From contig CAVTLC010000033.1 in assembly GCA_963735445.1 (NCBI GenBank), positions 62,001 through 126,000 on the forward strand: a stretch of 64,000 nucleotides of DNA, written 5' to 3'. The translations under genes and the position numbers were made by a program. How positions within the stretch are numbered: the stretch's first letter is position 1; each line of letters starts with the position of its first letter. Positions 43,973-52,284 of this stretch are shown here, one piece after another. The stretch is from AP-15 sp963735445 (GTDB lineage: Bacteria > Pseudomonadota > Alphaproteobacteria > ATCC43930 > CGMCC-115725). The notes under the pieces are model-generated. The model was given only the letters and a program-made list of their open reading frames with translations, was not told the DNA's origin and did no database searches.

Positions 43973-44530
43973 ATGTTTGATCTCGATCGCTTTATCGAGG
44001 ATTGCCGCGCCGCGGTCGTCCAAGATTCCAGTCACAAATCCGCTCGTGAACTCGTGGCGCGCGCAGTGTCCGACCCTGCCGGCATTCTTGCCGGGCTAGG
44101 CGAGCCGCAACGCGCCGGGGTCGAGCCGCTTTACCGCTCCGAGACCTTGACGATCCTCAATGTGATTTGGGGGCCGCGGATGACGATCATGCCGCACAAC
44201 CATCTGATGTGGGCGGTGATCGGGGTCTATACCGGGCGCGAAGACAATATTTTCTGGCGCCGCCTGCCGGATGCCGATGCCGGGCAGATCGAGGCGGCTG
44301 GCGCCCGCTCGATTGGCACACGCGATGTCGAGCCGCTCGGCCGCGACATCATCCACACCGTTACCAACCCGCTGCCGCGAATGACCGGTGCGATCCACGT
44401 CTATGGCGGCGATTTCTTCGCGGTGACGCGAAGCGAATGGGACCCCGAGACCCTGACCGAACGGCGCTTTGACCTCGACCGCAACCGTCTGCTGTTCGAG
44501 GAAGCGAACCGCGGCGTCGCGACAGCCTAG
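43973..44530 (+). CDS. cysteine-dioxygenase-like cupin
   Basis: A 185-residue double-stranded beta-helix protein of the cysteine-dioxygenase type: metal ligands in TIMPHNHLMWAVIGVYTG (H-x-H), the acidic YTGREDNIFWRR segment and the third His in GRDIIHTVTNP, followed by AIHVYGGDFFAVTRSEWDP. True cysteine dioxygenase also has a Cys-Tyr cross-link and different flanks, so the substrate may be another thiol or amino acid. It sits 18 nt behind the 2OG oxygenase and 7 nt before the MBL enzyme. Confidence 0.85.
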   Translation: MFDLDRFIEDCRAAVVQDSSHKSARELVARAVSDPAGILAGLGEPQRAGVEPLYRSETLTILNVIWGPRMTIMPHNHLMWAVIGVYTGREDNIFWRRLPDADAGQIEAAGARSIGTRDVEPLGRDIIHTVTNPLPRMTGAIHVYGGDFFAVTRSEWDPETLTERRFDLDRNRLLFEEANRGVATA

Positions 44531-44537
44531 GGTTGAG

Positions 44538-45302
44538 ATGACCGTGAAGCTGTTCGCCTTCACCTGCGGCTGGCTGGAAGGGGACTTTGCGCGCCTGATG
44601 GAAGGTGGCGAGGGCCGGGTTGAACTGCCGATCCCGGCCTATCTGATTGAGCACCCAAAAGGTATTGCGCTGTTCGACACCGGCATGCATCCCGATTGCC
44701 AGCATGACCCCGCTGGGCGGGTCGGCCCGCGCGCGACCGAATTGTTCTCGTTCCGCTACCGACCAGGCGAGGAAATCAGTGCCCGGTTGGAGGCGATTGG
44801 CCGGGACCCGGCGCGAGTCGACTTCGTCATCAATTCGCATTTCCATTTCGACCATGTCGGCGGTAATGCGCTGATCCCCAACGCTACAATGATCGTGCAG
44901 CGGCGCGAGTGGGAAGCCGGGATGGAGCCCGACACCGCCATGCGGAGCGGGTTCAACCGCCGCGATTTCGACCTCGGCCACAAAACACTCCTGCTCGACG
45001 GTGAGCATGACGTATTTGGCGACGGCAGCGTCGTTTGCCTGCCGACCCCTGGCCACACCCCCGGCCATCAGTCTCTGAAACTGCGGCTTCTCTCGGGTGA
45101 AATCGTGCTGGCGGCCAATTCTTGCTATTTCTGCCGCACCTTGCGCGAGCGGCGATTACCGCAATACGTCTGGGATCGCGAGACGATGCTGGCCTCGCTC
45201 GAACATCTCGCCAGCCTCGAACAAGGTGGTTCGCGCATCTTTTTCGGCCACGACGCCGAATTCTGGAAGAACGTCTCGCAGGCTCCGGCCGAGATCGTTT
45301 GA
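44538..45302 (+). CDS. MBL-fold hydrolase, N-acyl homoserine lactonase-like
   Basis: A 254-residue metallo-beta-lactamase-fold protein with the zinc motif INSHFHFDHVGGN, CLPTPGHTPGHQSLK, and the C-terminal FGHDAEFWK His. The N-terminal GIALFDTGMHPD and overall length match AiiA/AttM-type lactonases that quench acyl-homoserine-lactone signals, though the group also contains other lactonases. The start is ATG at 44538, 7 nt after the upstream stop. In this operon it may open a lactone intermediate of the same pathway rather than serve quorum quenching. Confidence 0.88.
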   Translation: MTVKLFAFTCGWLEGDFARLMEGGEGRVELPIPAYLIEHPKGIALFDTGMHPDCQHDPAGRVGPRATELFSFRYRPGEEISARLEAIGRDPARVDFVINSHFHFDHVGGNALIPNATMIVQRREWEAGMEPDTAMRSGFNRRDFDLGHKTLLLDGEHDVFGDGSVVCLPTPGHTPGHQSLKLRLLSGEIVLAANSCYFCRTLRERRLPQYVWDRETMLASLEHLASLEQGGSRIFFGHDAEFWKNVSQAPAEIV

Positions 45303-45325
45303 CCGGCACCCAGTTGAACAAGCCG

Positions 45326-46054
45326 ATGGCTGCCCTCCCGCGCGCTATTCTGTTCGATCTCGACGACACCATCCTTGTCGCCTTCGGGCCGGCCGAGTCG
45401 CAATGGCAGCGCGTCCTCGGCACTTACACCGATCATTTGGCGCCGTTGACGCCGGCCGCGGCACTTGCTGCGATCATGGACAGTTCGCGCGAGTTATGGG
45501 CTGACCCGGCGCAGCACAAGCATTGGCGCCATCGAATCGTCGATGCTCGCCGCCGCATCGTCGCCGACGCCTTTGCCGCATTGGCGGCGGGTGGACACGT
45601 GACCCCCGAGCGGGCGTTGTGCGACGAGATCGCCGACCGCTACAACGCGCTGCATGACGCCGAACTGGAGTGCTTTCCCGGCGCGCACGACACGCTCGAC
45701 CAGCTAAAGGATCTAGGCGTTAGGCTGGCGCTGATCACCAATGGTGCGGCCGAGCCGCAACGCGCCAAAGTCGTGCGTTTCGCGCTCGAACATCGCTTCG
45801 ATCACATCCAGATCGAGGGCGAGCACGGTTTTGGTAAACCCGAGGAGCGTGCTTACACCCATGCGATGGAAGTGCTTGGGGTGAGCGCGCGCGAGACCTG
45901 GATGGTCGGCGACAATCTCGAATGGGAGATTGTGGCGCCGCAACGCCTCGGCATTCACGCGATCTGGCACGACGGTTATGGCGTCGGTTTGCCGCCGGGC
46001 TGTCCGGTGCGCCCCGATCGAATCATCCGCAGGCTCTCCGAATTATTGCCGTGA
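45326..46054 (+). CDS. HAD-superfamily hydrolase
   Basis: A 242-residue HAD phosphatase-like enzyme: motif I LFDLDDTILV, motif II LALITNGAAE, the lysine of FGKPEERAY, and motif IV WMVGDNLEWEI. It resembles the YjjG/haloacid-dehalogenase group (C1 cap). It starts 23 nt after the lactonase-like gene and is the last of the four-gene run; a hairpin follows 115 nt later. Substrate unknown; a phosphorylated product of the pathway is possible. Confidence 0.9.
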   Translation: MAALPRAILFDLDDTILVAFGPAESQWQRVLGTYTDHLAPLTPAAALAAIMDSSRELWADPAQHKHWRHRIVDARRRIVADAFAALAAGGHVTPERALCDEIADRYNALHDAELECFPGAHDTLDQLKDLGVRLALITNGAAEPQRAKVVRFALEHRFDHIQIEGEHGFGKPEERAYTHAMEVLGVSARETWMVGDNLEWEIVAPQRLGIHAIWHDGYGVGLPPGCPVRPDRIIRRLSELLP

Positions 46055-46168
46055 CCTGCAGCTGCCGCAGCGTTGCTGATGCGGCGGCGATCGCCTAGAC
46101 CCCGATAAATAACCACTCAGCCGACGCTTAGTTGCCTTTTGGCACCCGACGGCGCTGTCCCTCAAGTC

Positions 46169-46189
46169 CGGCTCGCAACCGGCGAGCCG
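46169..46189 (+). terminator. hairpin after the oxygenase operon
   Basis: A perfect 8-bp stem CGGCTCGC (46169-46176) / GCGAGCCG (46182-46189) with loop AACCG, about 115 nt after the HAD stop and followed by CTTCTGCTTCC. The T-tract is weak, so it is only a moderate terminator. The rest of 46055-46307 shows no gene. Confidence 0.45.
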
Positions 46190-46307
46190 CTTCTGCTTCC
46201 CACAATCAGAGCGTTACTTTGAGAATGCTCGCGGCTGCGCGCAGTTAAAAAGAGGGTAGGCCCCCTAATCTGGGGATCGGTGGGCTGATCTGAATTGGAG
46301 AGTAGAG

Positions 46308-46814
46308 ATGCCCCTCGACGGCACTGAAATGTTTGAAAACCCGATACTCGGCAAACTCTGGCAAGTAGAGTGCATGCTTGCCACTGAGGATCAATGGTGC
46401 AAGGGCCGGCTGCATGATCGCAAGGGCCGGCATTGCCTGGTCGGAGCGATGACCGAAGTCAACGGCCGGCAGGATCTGACGCGACCGATCATTCGCGCAA
46501 TAAAGGAAATCAGCGGCAGACATTACTGGCGTATCGAATCGTTCAACGACGATCCGAGCACAAATCACCAGGATGTTCTCCGGGTGCTGCACCGGGCCCG
46601 GCTGATTCTCATCTCCGAGATTGCCGAAGCCGACGAACCTCGGGCTTGGTACCTCAAATTACTGGACAAGATTGAAGGCATACTGTCGGGCCCCAAGGAT
46701 AGTGCTGGACTTTATGCTTTCGCCAGCAACCCTGCGCCCGTGCGGGTCGCTGTTAGCGCTCGGGCAGCGGAGGAACATCATCGGCCGGTTCGCGAAACCA
46801 TCGACGCAATCTAG
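46308..46814 (+). CDS. DUF6197-family protein
   Basis: A 168-residue protein in which WCKGRLHDRKGRHCLVGAM, then RIESFNDDPSTNHQDVLRVL and a short helical region correspond to the DUF6197 pattern (W.qg....GR.C..GA.......FND....h.eVl..l). This family is uncharacterised and common in actinobacteria and rhizobia. The C-terminal ~40 residues are variable. A ribosome-like TGGAGAGTAGAG precedes the ATG. An SPW protein follows 50 nt later on the same strand; both may be stress-related, but that is guesswork. Confidence 0.75.
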   Translation: MPLDGTEMFENPILGKLWQVECMLATEDQWCKGRLHDRKGRHCLVGAMTEVNGRQDLTRPIIRAIKEISGRHYWRIESFNDDPSTNHQDVLRVLHRARLILISEIAEADEPRAWYLKLLDKIEGILSGPKDSAGLYAFASNPAPVRVAVSARAAEEHHRPVRETIDAI

Positions 46815-46865
46815 CGAACAAGTAAGTCGATAACGTCGTCACCAAAACACAGAGGAGCAACGGAC

Positions 46866-47330
46866 ATGGCTAATGTCTATATCCGCCGCCGTCCGGCCTC
46901 GGTCGGCAGCAATCGCGTCCAGGATTGGGCGCTCGTAATACTCGCAATCTGGTTGTTTATCTCACCCTGGGTTCTGCAGTTTGGAGGCGGCGTGGTGGCG
47001 CCAGCCGCGGGCGGTGCAAACCCCGCGTTTAACGTCGCCGCGGAAGTCAGCCGGGCTGCATGGAATGCCTGGGTTATTGGCGTAATACTGTTCTTACTGA
47101 TGCTATCGGCGGTTGGCCGAGTGGCCGCAAGTCAGGAATGGTTTGCATTGATACTGGGAGCATGGACTTTCGTCGCGCCATGGATCCTCGGCTTTGTCCT
47201 CCTCGGACGCGCCAGCTGGGACCATTGGATCGTCGGAGCGCTGGTGTTCCTGATCGCCGCCTGGAACATCTGGAGCTTACGCAATGTGCCATACGAGGAC
47301 AGCGTTACAGCTCCACCGCACGGAGTCTGA
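46866..47330 (+). CDS. SPW-repeat membrane protein
   Basis: A 154-residue protein with two SPW repeats: VQDWALVILAIWLFISPWV near the start and EWFALILGAWTFVAPWILGF in the second half, each a TM helix with a (S/A)PW motif, plus two further hydrophobic helices (AWVIGVILFLLML and VGALVFLIAAWNIW). It is a predicted four-TM integral membrane protein of unknown role, common in alphaproteobacteria. The ribosome site AGAGGAGCAACGG is strong. Confidence 0.9.
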   Translation: MANVYIRRRPASVGSNRVQDWALVILAIWLFISPWVLQFGGGVVAPAAGGANPAFNVAAEVSRAAWNAWVIGVILFLLMLSAVGRVAASQEWFALILGAWTFVAPWILGFVLLGRASWDHWIVGALVFLIAAWNIWSLRNVPYEDSVTAPPHGV

Positions 47331-47436
47331 CAAAAGCGGCTATTTATTGGTAAGTCGCGGCGCGTGGGGTTCAAAGGACCCGCGCGGCGCGATTACACCA
47401 TTGTCTTCGTCCCGGACGGGACCCTTCGTCGGAGTG

Positions 47437-48561
47437 TTAGCCCCAAACCTCGCGGGCAGTTTCGACGACGAGCCGGAGCTTTGCGTTTTGCTCCTCGATC
47501 GTCAGCGCGTTGCCCTCGACGGTCGACGAAAAGCCGCATTGTGGGCTCAGGCACAGCTGTTCCAGTGGCACGTATTTCGCCGCCTCATCGATCCGCCGTT
47601 TGAGCTCGTCCTTGCCTTCAAGAGCGGCGCGCTTGCTGGTAACCAGCCCCAGCACCACCCGCTTTGACCCGCGCGGCACAAACCGCAAGGGTTCGAACCC
47701 GCCCGAGCGCGCGTCGTCGTATTCGAGGAAAAAGCCGTCGACCGCCAATTCGCCGAACAAAGCCTCGGCGACATGGTCGTAACCGCCCTCGGCCATCCAT
47801 GAGGAACGGAAATTACCGCGGCACATATGGGTGCAGACGGTCATTCCTTGTGGTTTGCGGGCAAGCGCGGCGTTGATGATCTTAATGTTGGTCAGGTGCT
47901 GGGTATCGCCGTCGCCACCGATGCTGTTGACATAGGCGCGCTGCGCCGGGTCATTCAGATAAGCGAGACTGGTGTCGTCGAGCTGCAGATAGGTGCAGCC
48001 AAGCCGGTGCAAAGCAGCGATTTCATCGGCATAGACCTGGGCGAGATCGTCCCAGAAATGATCCATATCGGGATAAACCGCGCTGTCGATCGCCGCACGC
48101 CCGCCGCGATAATGCAGCATCGAGGGCGACGGGATCGTCAGTTTTGGCGTCGTCCCCTCCGGCGCCACCGATTTCAAATAGGCGAAGTCCTCACCAAAAA
48201 TGGGTTCCTCGAGCCGCAGCTTGCCGCCGATGCGAAAGCCCCCGAGCGCCGCTTCGACGGCGCCAGTTTCGTTTCTGAATTGCAGGCGCACGCTCTGGTC
48301 GATCTTGCCGACCCCGCCGATCTGGTAGAGAAAATCCATATGCCACGAGCGGCGGCGAAATTCGCCGTCGGTGACACCTTGGAGCCCGATCTGCTGCTGC
48401 ATCCGCGCGACATCGCGGATCGCGGCATCCTCGACCTGCCGCAACTCTGTGGCCGAAATCCGCCCTCGTTGATGCTCTTCCCGCGCCCGCAGCAGTTCCG
48501 GTGGCCGCAGCAAGCTTCCGACGTGATCGGCGCGAAACGGCGGACGCGACACGGTATTCAT
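47437..48561 (-). CDS. MetE-like methyltransferase (cobalamin-independent methionine synthase C-domain family)
   Basis: A 374-residue UROD/MetE-like TIM barrel: FRADHVGSLLRPPELLRARE, GVTDGEFRRRSWHMDF, YLQLDDTSLAYL, and the zinc ligands in THMCRGN (His, Cys), FFLEYDD (Glu) and LSPQCGFSST (Cys). It corresponds to the catalytic half only, so it is a MetE-like homologue (COG0620), perhaps acting on another thiol or methyl donor. It stands alone on the minus strand, divergent from the substrate-binding protein, 220 nt away. Confidence 0.9.
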   Translation of the reverse strand: MNTVSRPPFRADHVGSLLRPPELLRAREEHQRGRISATELRQVEDAAIRDVARMQQQIGLQGVTDGEFRRRSWHMDFLYQIGGVGKIDQSVRLQFRNETGAVEAALGGFRIGGKLRLEEPIFGEDFAYLKSVAPEGTTPKLTIPSPSMLHYRGGRAAIDSAVYPDMDHFWDDLAQVYADEIAALHRLGCTYLQLDDTSLAYLNDPAQRAYVNSIGGDGDTQHLTNIKIINAALARKPQGMTVCTHMCRGNFRSSWMAEGGYDHVAEALFGELAVDGFFLEYDDARSGGFEPLRFVPRGSKRVVLGLVTSKRAALEGKDELKRRIDEAAKYVPLEQLCLSPQCGFSSTVEGNALTIEEQNAKLRLVVETAREVWG

Positions 48562-48781
48562 CCCAACCTCCCGATTTTATCATTTTTCGACAGGGTCGAT
48601 CATACCCCGCACGATCGACCGATGCCACGCATCGAAGGCACTGGATCGCCTGCAGCAATCAGGCGCACGAGCCGCGGGGTCACTCGCCGACTTGTTGGAT
48701 CAGGCGAAATTCCCTAGCCCGGTTGCCAGGATTCAGGCAATTTTCATCGAGAACACTTCAGAAGAAATAGGGGATCGCCGG

Positions 48782-50341
48782 ATGACGTTGATCAAGACTC
48801 GACCCTCGCGCCGGGCCGTTCTCGGTTCTTTGGCTGCGGCGCCCGCATTCCTGCACGCGCCGGGGTTGCTCGCTGCGGCGCAAGCCTCCTCCGGACAAAT
48901 CGTCATGGCGTTTCATGTGACGATTTCGCCGGCCTGGTTTGACCCGTCATTGGCGCCGCCGCAAATTACCCCTTTTGGCGTCCTCTATGCGCTGCACGAT
49001 GCGCTGGTGCGCGCCTACCCCGGACAAAAGATGGGCCCGGCCCTCGCCGAATCCTGGGAGGAAAGCGAGGACGGCCTGACCTACACGTTCAAATTGCGCC
49101 CAGGGCTGACCTTTCACAACGGCGATCCGCTGACCACCGAGGACGTCAAGTTCAGCTATGACCGCTACAAAGGCGCCGGCGCTACCGAGATCAAAGAAAA
49201 AGTGGCGCAGGTCGAAATCGTCGACCCTCGCGTAATCCGCTTTCACATGAAGGAAGTCTGGCCCGATTTCATGACCTTTTACGGCAGCACCGCTAGTGCG
49301 GTCGGTCTCGTCCTGCCAAAGGGCTATATCGAAAAGGTCGGCGACGCCGGCTTTACCAAGCATCCGATCGGCGCCGGCCCCTATGCTTTTGTCAGCACCA
49401 AGCCGGGTATCGAGGTCGTGTTCGAGGCTTTTCCGCAATACTGGCGCCATGTCCCCAACATCAAGACCATCGTGATGCGCAGCGTCCCGGACGGCGAGAC
49501 TCGCGCGCTGATGGTCAAGACCGGCGAGGCCGACATCGCCATAGCACTCGAAGGCACCGAAGCAGAGAGCCTGCAGACCAACCCCGGCACCAAGATAATC
49601 CCGACCAAACATGCCTCTTGCCAGTGGATCGAATTCCCCGACCAGTACGATCCGAAATCGCCTTGGCATGACCAACGCATGCGGCTCGCCGTCGCCTATG
49701 CGATCGATCGCGAGGGGATCAACAAGGCGGCCTGCCTCGGCTACTGTCTGCCGGCCGGCGTCATCGTCCCGCGGGTCATGGAATTCGCCCTGCAGGTCAA
49801 GCCGTTCCCGTACGATCCCGAAAAGTCAAAGAAGCTGCTCGCCGAGGCCGGTCATCCCGACGGCTTCGATGCCGGGTTTTTCCCCGCAATCCCGGGCTTT
49901 CCGACCGCCGCTCAGGCTGTCGTCAACGACCTCAACACCGCCGGCATTCGGGTCAAGTATCGGCCGATGGAGCGGGCGGCATTCTATGCCGATTGGAAGG
50001 TGCATAAATTCCACGGGCTGTTCATGACCGGGTCCGGCAGCGCCGGCAATGCCGCGAGCCGCGTCGAGTCTTTTATCTATTCAAAGGGGGCTTATGCGTC
50101 GGGCGGCTATCCCGATATCGACAAGCTCTATCTCGATCAGTCGCACGAACGCGACGAGAAGAAACGCGCGGCAATCCTCGACCAGATCCAGCAGCTGACG
50201 ATCGACCGCGTGATGTTTGCGCCGGTCTACGATTTCCGCGCATTAAACGGCGTCGGCCCGCGCATCGCCAACAGCACGATCGGCGATGTCTATCTCGATC
50301 CGTTCCCCGAATACGAAGACATCGAACTCAAAAGCAGCTGA
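48782..50341 (+). CDS. ABC transporter substrate-binding protein, family 5
   Basis: A ~519-residue periplasmic protein with a twin-arginine-like signal (RPSRRAVLGSLAAAPAFL, cleavage near HAPGLLAAAQA) and the family pattern LAESWEESEDGLTYTFKLRP, GLTFHNGDPLTTEDVKFSYD, IGAGPYAFVSTKPGIEVVFE and RLAVAYAIDREGI. Start at 48782 is chosen because the signal peptide begins there. No permease or ATPase gene is adjacent, making it the second orphan family-5 SBP in the window. Ligand unknown. Confidence 0.88.
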   Translation: MTLIKTRPSRRAVLGSLAAAPAFLHAPGLLAAAQASSGQIVMAFHVTISPAWFDPSLAPPQITPFGVLYALHDALVRAYPGQKMGPALAESWEESEDGLTYTFKLRPGLTFHNGDPLTTEDVKFSYDRYKGAGATEIKEKVAQVEIVDPRVIRFHMKEVWPDFMTFYGSTASAVGLVLPKGYIEKVGDAGFTKHPIGAGPYAFVSTKPGIEVVFEAFPQYWRHVPNIKTIVMRSVPDGETRALMVKTGEADIAIALEGTEAESLQTNPGTKIIPTKHASCQWIEFPDQYDPKSPWHDQRMRLAVAYAIDREGINKAACLGYCLPAGVIVPRVMEFALQVKPFPYDPEKSKKLLAEAGHPDGFDAGFFPAIPGFPTAAQAVVNDLNTAGIRVKYRPMERAAFYADWKVHKFHGLFMTGSGSAGNAASRVESFIYSKGAYASGGYPDIDKLYLDQSHERDEKKRAAILDQIQQLTIDRVMFAPVYDFRALNGVGPRIANSTIGDVYLDPFPEYEDIELKSS

Positions 50342-50424
50342 CGCTGGGGCGCGCGGCCGGGAGGATTGGCAACTTAGGACCGGTATCTTTTGACGAGCGA
50401 GCGTTGGCGATCGCCTTCACATCG

Positions 50425-50964
50425 TTAGAACGGGATGTCGTCGTCGAGGTCTTCGCGGGTGGTGCGGCCGCGGGCGCCGCCGCCCCGGCTGGGTCCGGGC
50501 ATGACGGGAGTCGCGCGCGGGGCCGGATCGTCGGCGTAGCCGCCACCCGAATAGCCATCATCGAGATCGCTATCCATCGCCGGGCCGCCGGCCGAGCCCC
50601 CACGGCCACCGCCGGCGCCATCGAGCATCGTCAATTCGCCGCGAAATTTTGGCAACACGATCTCGGTTGTGGTCCGCTCCTGGCCGCCCTGATCGGTCCA
50701 TTTGCGCGTCTGCAATGCGCCTTCGAGATAGATTTTCGAACCCTTGCGCAGATATTTCTCGGCGATCTCGGCAAGCCGTTCGTTAAAGATCACGATGCGG
50801 TGCCACTCGGTGCGTTCCTTGCGCTCGCCGGAGACGCGGTCGCGCCAGGTGTCTGAGGTGGCGACCGTAAAGGTGGCGATGCGGCTGCCGTCCTGAGTCG
50901 AGCGCATTTCGGGATCACGGCCGAGATTACCGATCAAGGTCACTTTATTAAGACTGCCTGCCAT
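50425..50964 (-). CDS. ssb: single-stranded DNA-binding protein SSB
   Basis: A 179-residue SSB: OB-fold start LNKVTLIGNLGRDPEMRSTQ, VATSDTWRDRVSGERKERTE, VIFNERLAEIAEKYLRKGSK, then a Gly/Arg-rich linker and the protein-interaction tip DDDIPF. It coats ssDNA in replication and repair. It is divergent from the HtrA-like gene, with uvrA beyond, a classic alphaproteobacterial repair neighbourhood. The shared 92-nt divergent region contains an imperfect SOS-box-like GTTC-N7-ATTC at 51023-51037. Confidence 0.97.
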   Translation of the reverse strand: MAGSLNKVTLIGNLGRDPEMRSTQDGSRIATFTVATSDTWRDRVSGERKERTEWHRIVIFNERLAEIAEKYLRKGSKIYLEGALQTRKWTDQGGQERTTTEIVLPKFRGELTMLDGAGGGRGGSAGGPAMDSDLDDGYSGGGYADDPAPRATPVMPGPSRGGGARGRTTREDLDDDIPF

Positions 50965-51056
50965 GGGGTCACCGCACTTCCGTGGTCGCCAACAAAACCC
51001 ATCTTATCAAGTCCTGCGAATGTTCCCACTTTATTCTTAACTTTGGGAAACTGCAC

Positions 51057-52079
51057 ATGACTAATCTATCGCCGATCTCCGATCCCCGCGACGACAGCGC
51101 GCCGGGATCGTTTACGGCTTCGATGCCGGCGCCGGAAGACGCCGCTCTGTTCGATGCCTATTCACGCGCTGTCATCGGCGCCGTCGACAAGGTCGGCCCG
51201 GCGGTGCTGCATCTTCAGGTGACCGGGGCCAAGGACGGGGCCGGCGGCGCCGGCTCGGGCGTCGTGTTCACCCCCGACGCCTATGTCCTGACCAACAGCC
51301 ACGTCGTCTCGGGCGCGCGCAAAATCGAAGCCGCCTTTCCCGACGGCCGCACCTTGAGCGCCAGCCTCGTCGGCGACGACCCCGACACCGATCTCGCGGT
51401 GCTGCGCCTCGACGGCGAGACCTCGGCGTTTGCCCGGCTTGGCGATTCGCGGCAATTGCGGGTGGGTCAGCTGGTTGTCGCGATCGGCAACCCGTTCGGC
51501 TTTCAATGCACCGTCACCGCCGGCGTCGTCAGCGCGCTCGGCCGCTCATTGCGCACCCGCTCGGGCCGGCTGATCGACAGCGTGATCCAGACCGACGCGG
51601 CGCTGAACCCGGGCAATTCGGGCGGGCCGCTGGTCACCGCCGCCGGCGAGGTGGTCGGCATCAACACCGCGATCATCGGCATGGCGCAAGGCATCTGCTT
51701 TTCGATCTCGGCGGCGACCGTCGAGTTTGTCGCCTCACGGCTGATCCGCGAGGGCCGGGTGCGGCGCTGCTACATCGGCGTCGCCGGGCAGAATGTGCCG
51801 TTGTCACGCCGTGTCGTGCGCTTTCACGAGCTGTCGCGCGAGACCGGAGTGCGCGTCCAGTCGACCGCACCCGACGGGGCGGCGCGCGCCGCCGGGCTGG
51901 TCAGCGGCGACATCATCGTTGCCGCCGACGGCATCCCGGTTGCCGATATCGACGAGTTGCACCGGCTGATGACCGAGGAACGGGTCGGCAAACCGATCCC
52001 GTTCACGGTATTGCGCCTGTCGCAAAAGCTCGAGGTGGTGGTGACGCCGCGCGAAACCCCGCCGCGCGCGGGGGGCTGA
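51057..52079 (+). CDS. trypsin-like serine protease with PDZ domain (HtrA/DegP-like), no evident signal peptide
   Basis: A 341-residue S1C protease. Catalytic His in YVLTNSHVVSGA, Asp in DDPDTDLAVL, Ser in NPGNSGGPLV, then a PDZ-type C-terminal region (GVRVQSTAPDGAARAAGLVS and IPVADIDELHRLM). The N-terminus (MTNLSPISDPRDDSAPGSFT) has no hydrophobic signal, unlike DegP, so the enzyme may be cytoplasmic; an in-frame earlier start at 50982 does not add one. It lies between ssb and uvrA, which is unusual, and may be expressed divergently from ssb. Confidence 0.9.
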   Translation: MTNLSPISDPRDDSAPGSFTASMPAPEDAALFDAYSRAVIGAVDKVGPAVLHLQVTGAKDGAGGAGSGVVFTPDAYVLTNSHVVSGARKIEAAFPDGRTLSASLVGDDPDTDLAVLRLDGETSAFARLGDSRQLRVGQLVVAIGNPFGFQCTVTAGVVSALGRSLRTRSGRLIDSVIQTDAALNPGNSGGPLVTAAGEVVGINTAIIGMAQGICFSISAATVEFVASRLIREGRVRRCYIGVAGQNVPLSRRVVRFHELSRETGVRVQSTAPDGAARAAGLVSGDIIVAADGIPVADIDELHRLMTEERVGKPIPFTVLRLSQKLEVVVTPRETPPRAGG

Positions 52080-52113
52080 TTTGGAACGAGCGCCGGGCTG
52101 TCCTGGTTACTTT

Positions 52114-52163
52114 CCCGGCGCAGGCCGGGATCCATCGCACCATGGATACCGGCTTTCGCCGGT
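52114..52163. repeat. dispersed palindromic repeat element
   Basis: About 50 nt downstream of the HtrA-like gene made of three adjacent palindromes: CCCGGC-GCA-GGCCGGG, ATCCAT-CGCACC-ATGGAT and ACCGG-CTTT-CGCCGGT. When translated it gives the AGIHRTMDTGFRR-type phrase seen in proteobacterial intergenic palindromic repeats. Only one copy is seen in the window. Confidence 0.7.
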
Positions 52164-52284
52164 AAGGCGAGGTGGCGAGCAGAGTTTGGATCTCCGTGCC
52201 TCCCGCGCCCGGTGGGTTAACTCGTCGACGGTGCGCATAACCGGCACGGTGGCGCCGGGGGGTGGGGCGCGCTAAGTTTGTGCC

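Noticed and set aside
47690..47705. GTTCGAACCC palindrome resembling a tRNA T-loop
   Set aside because: It lies in the MetE-like coding sequence, and no acceptor or anticodon arms surround it.
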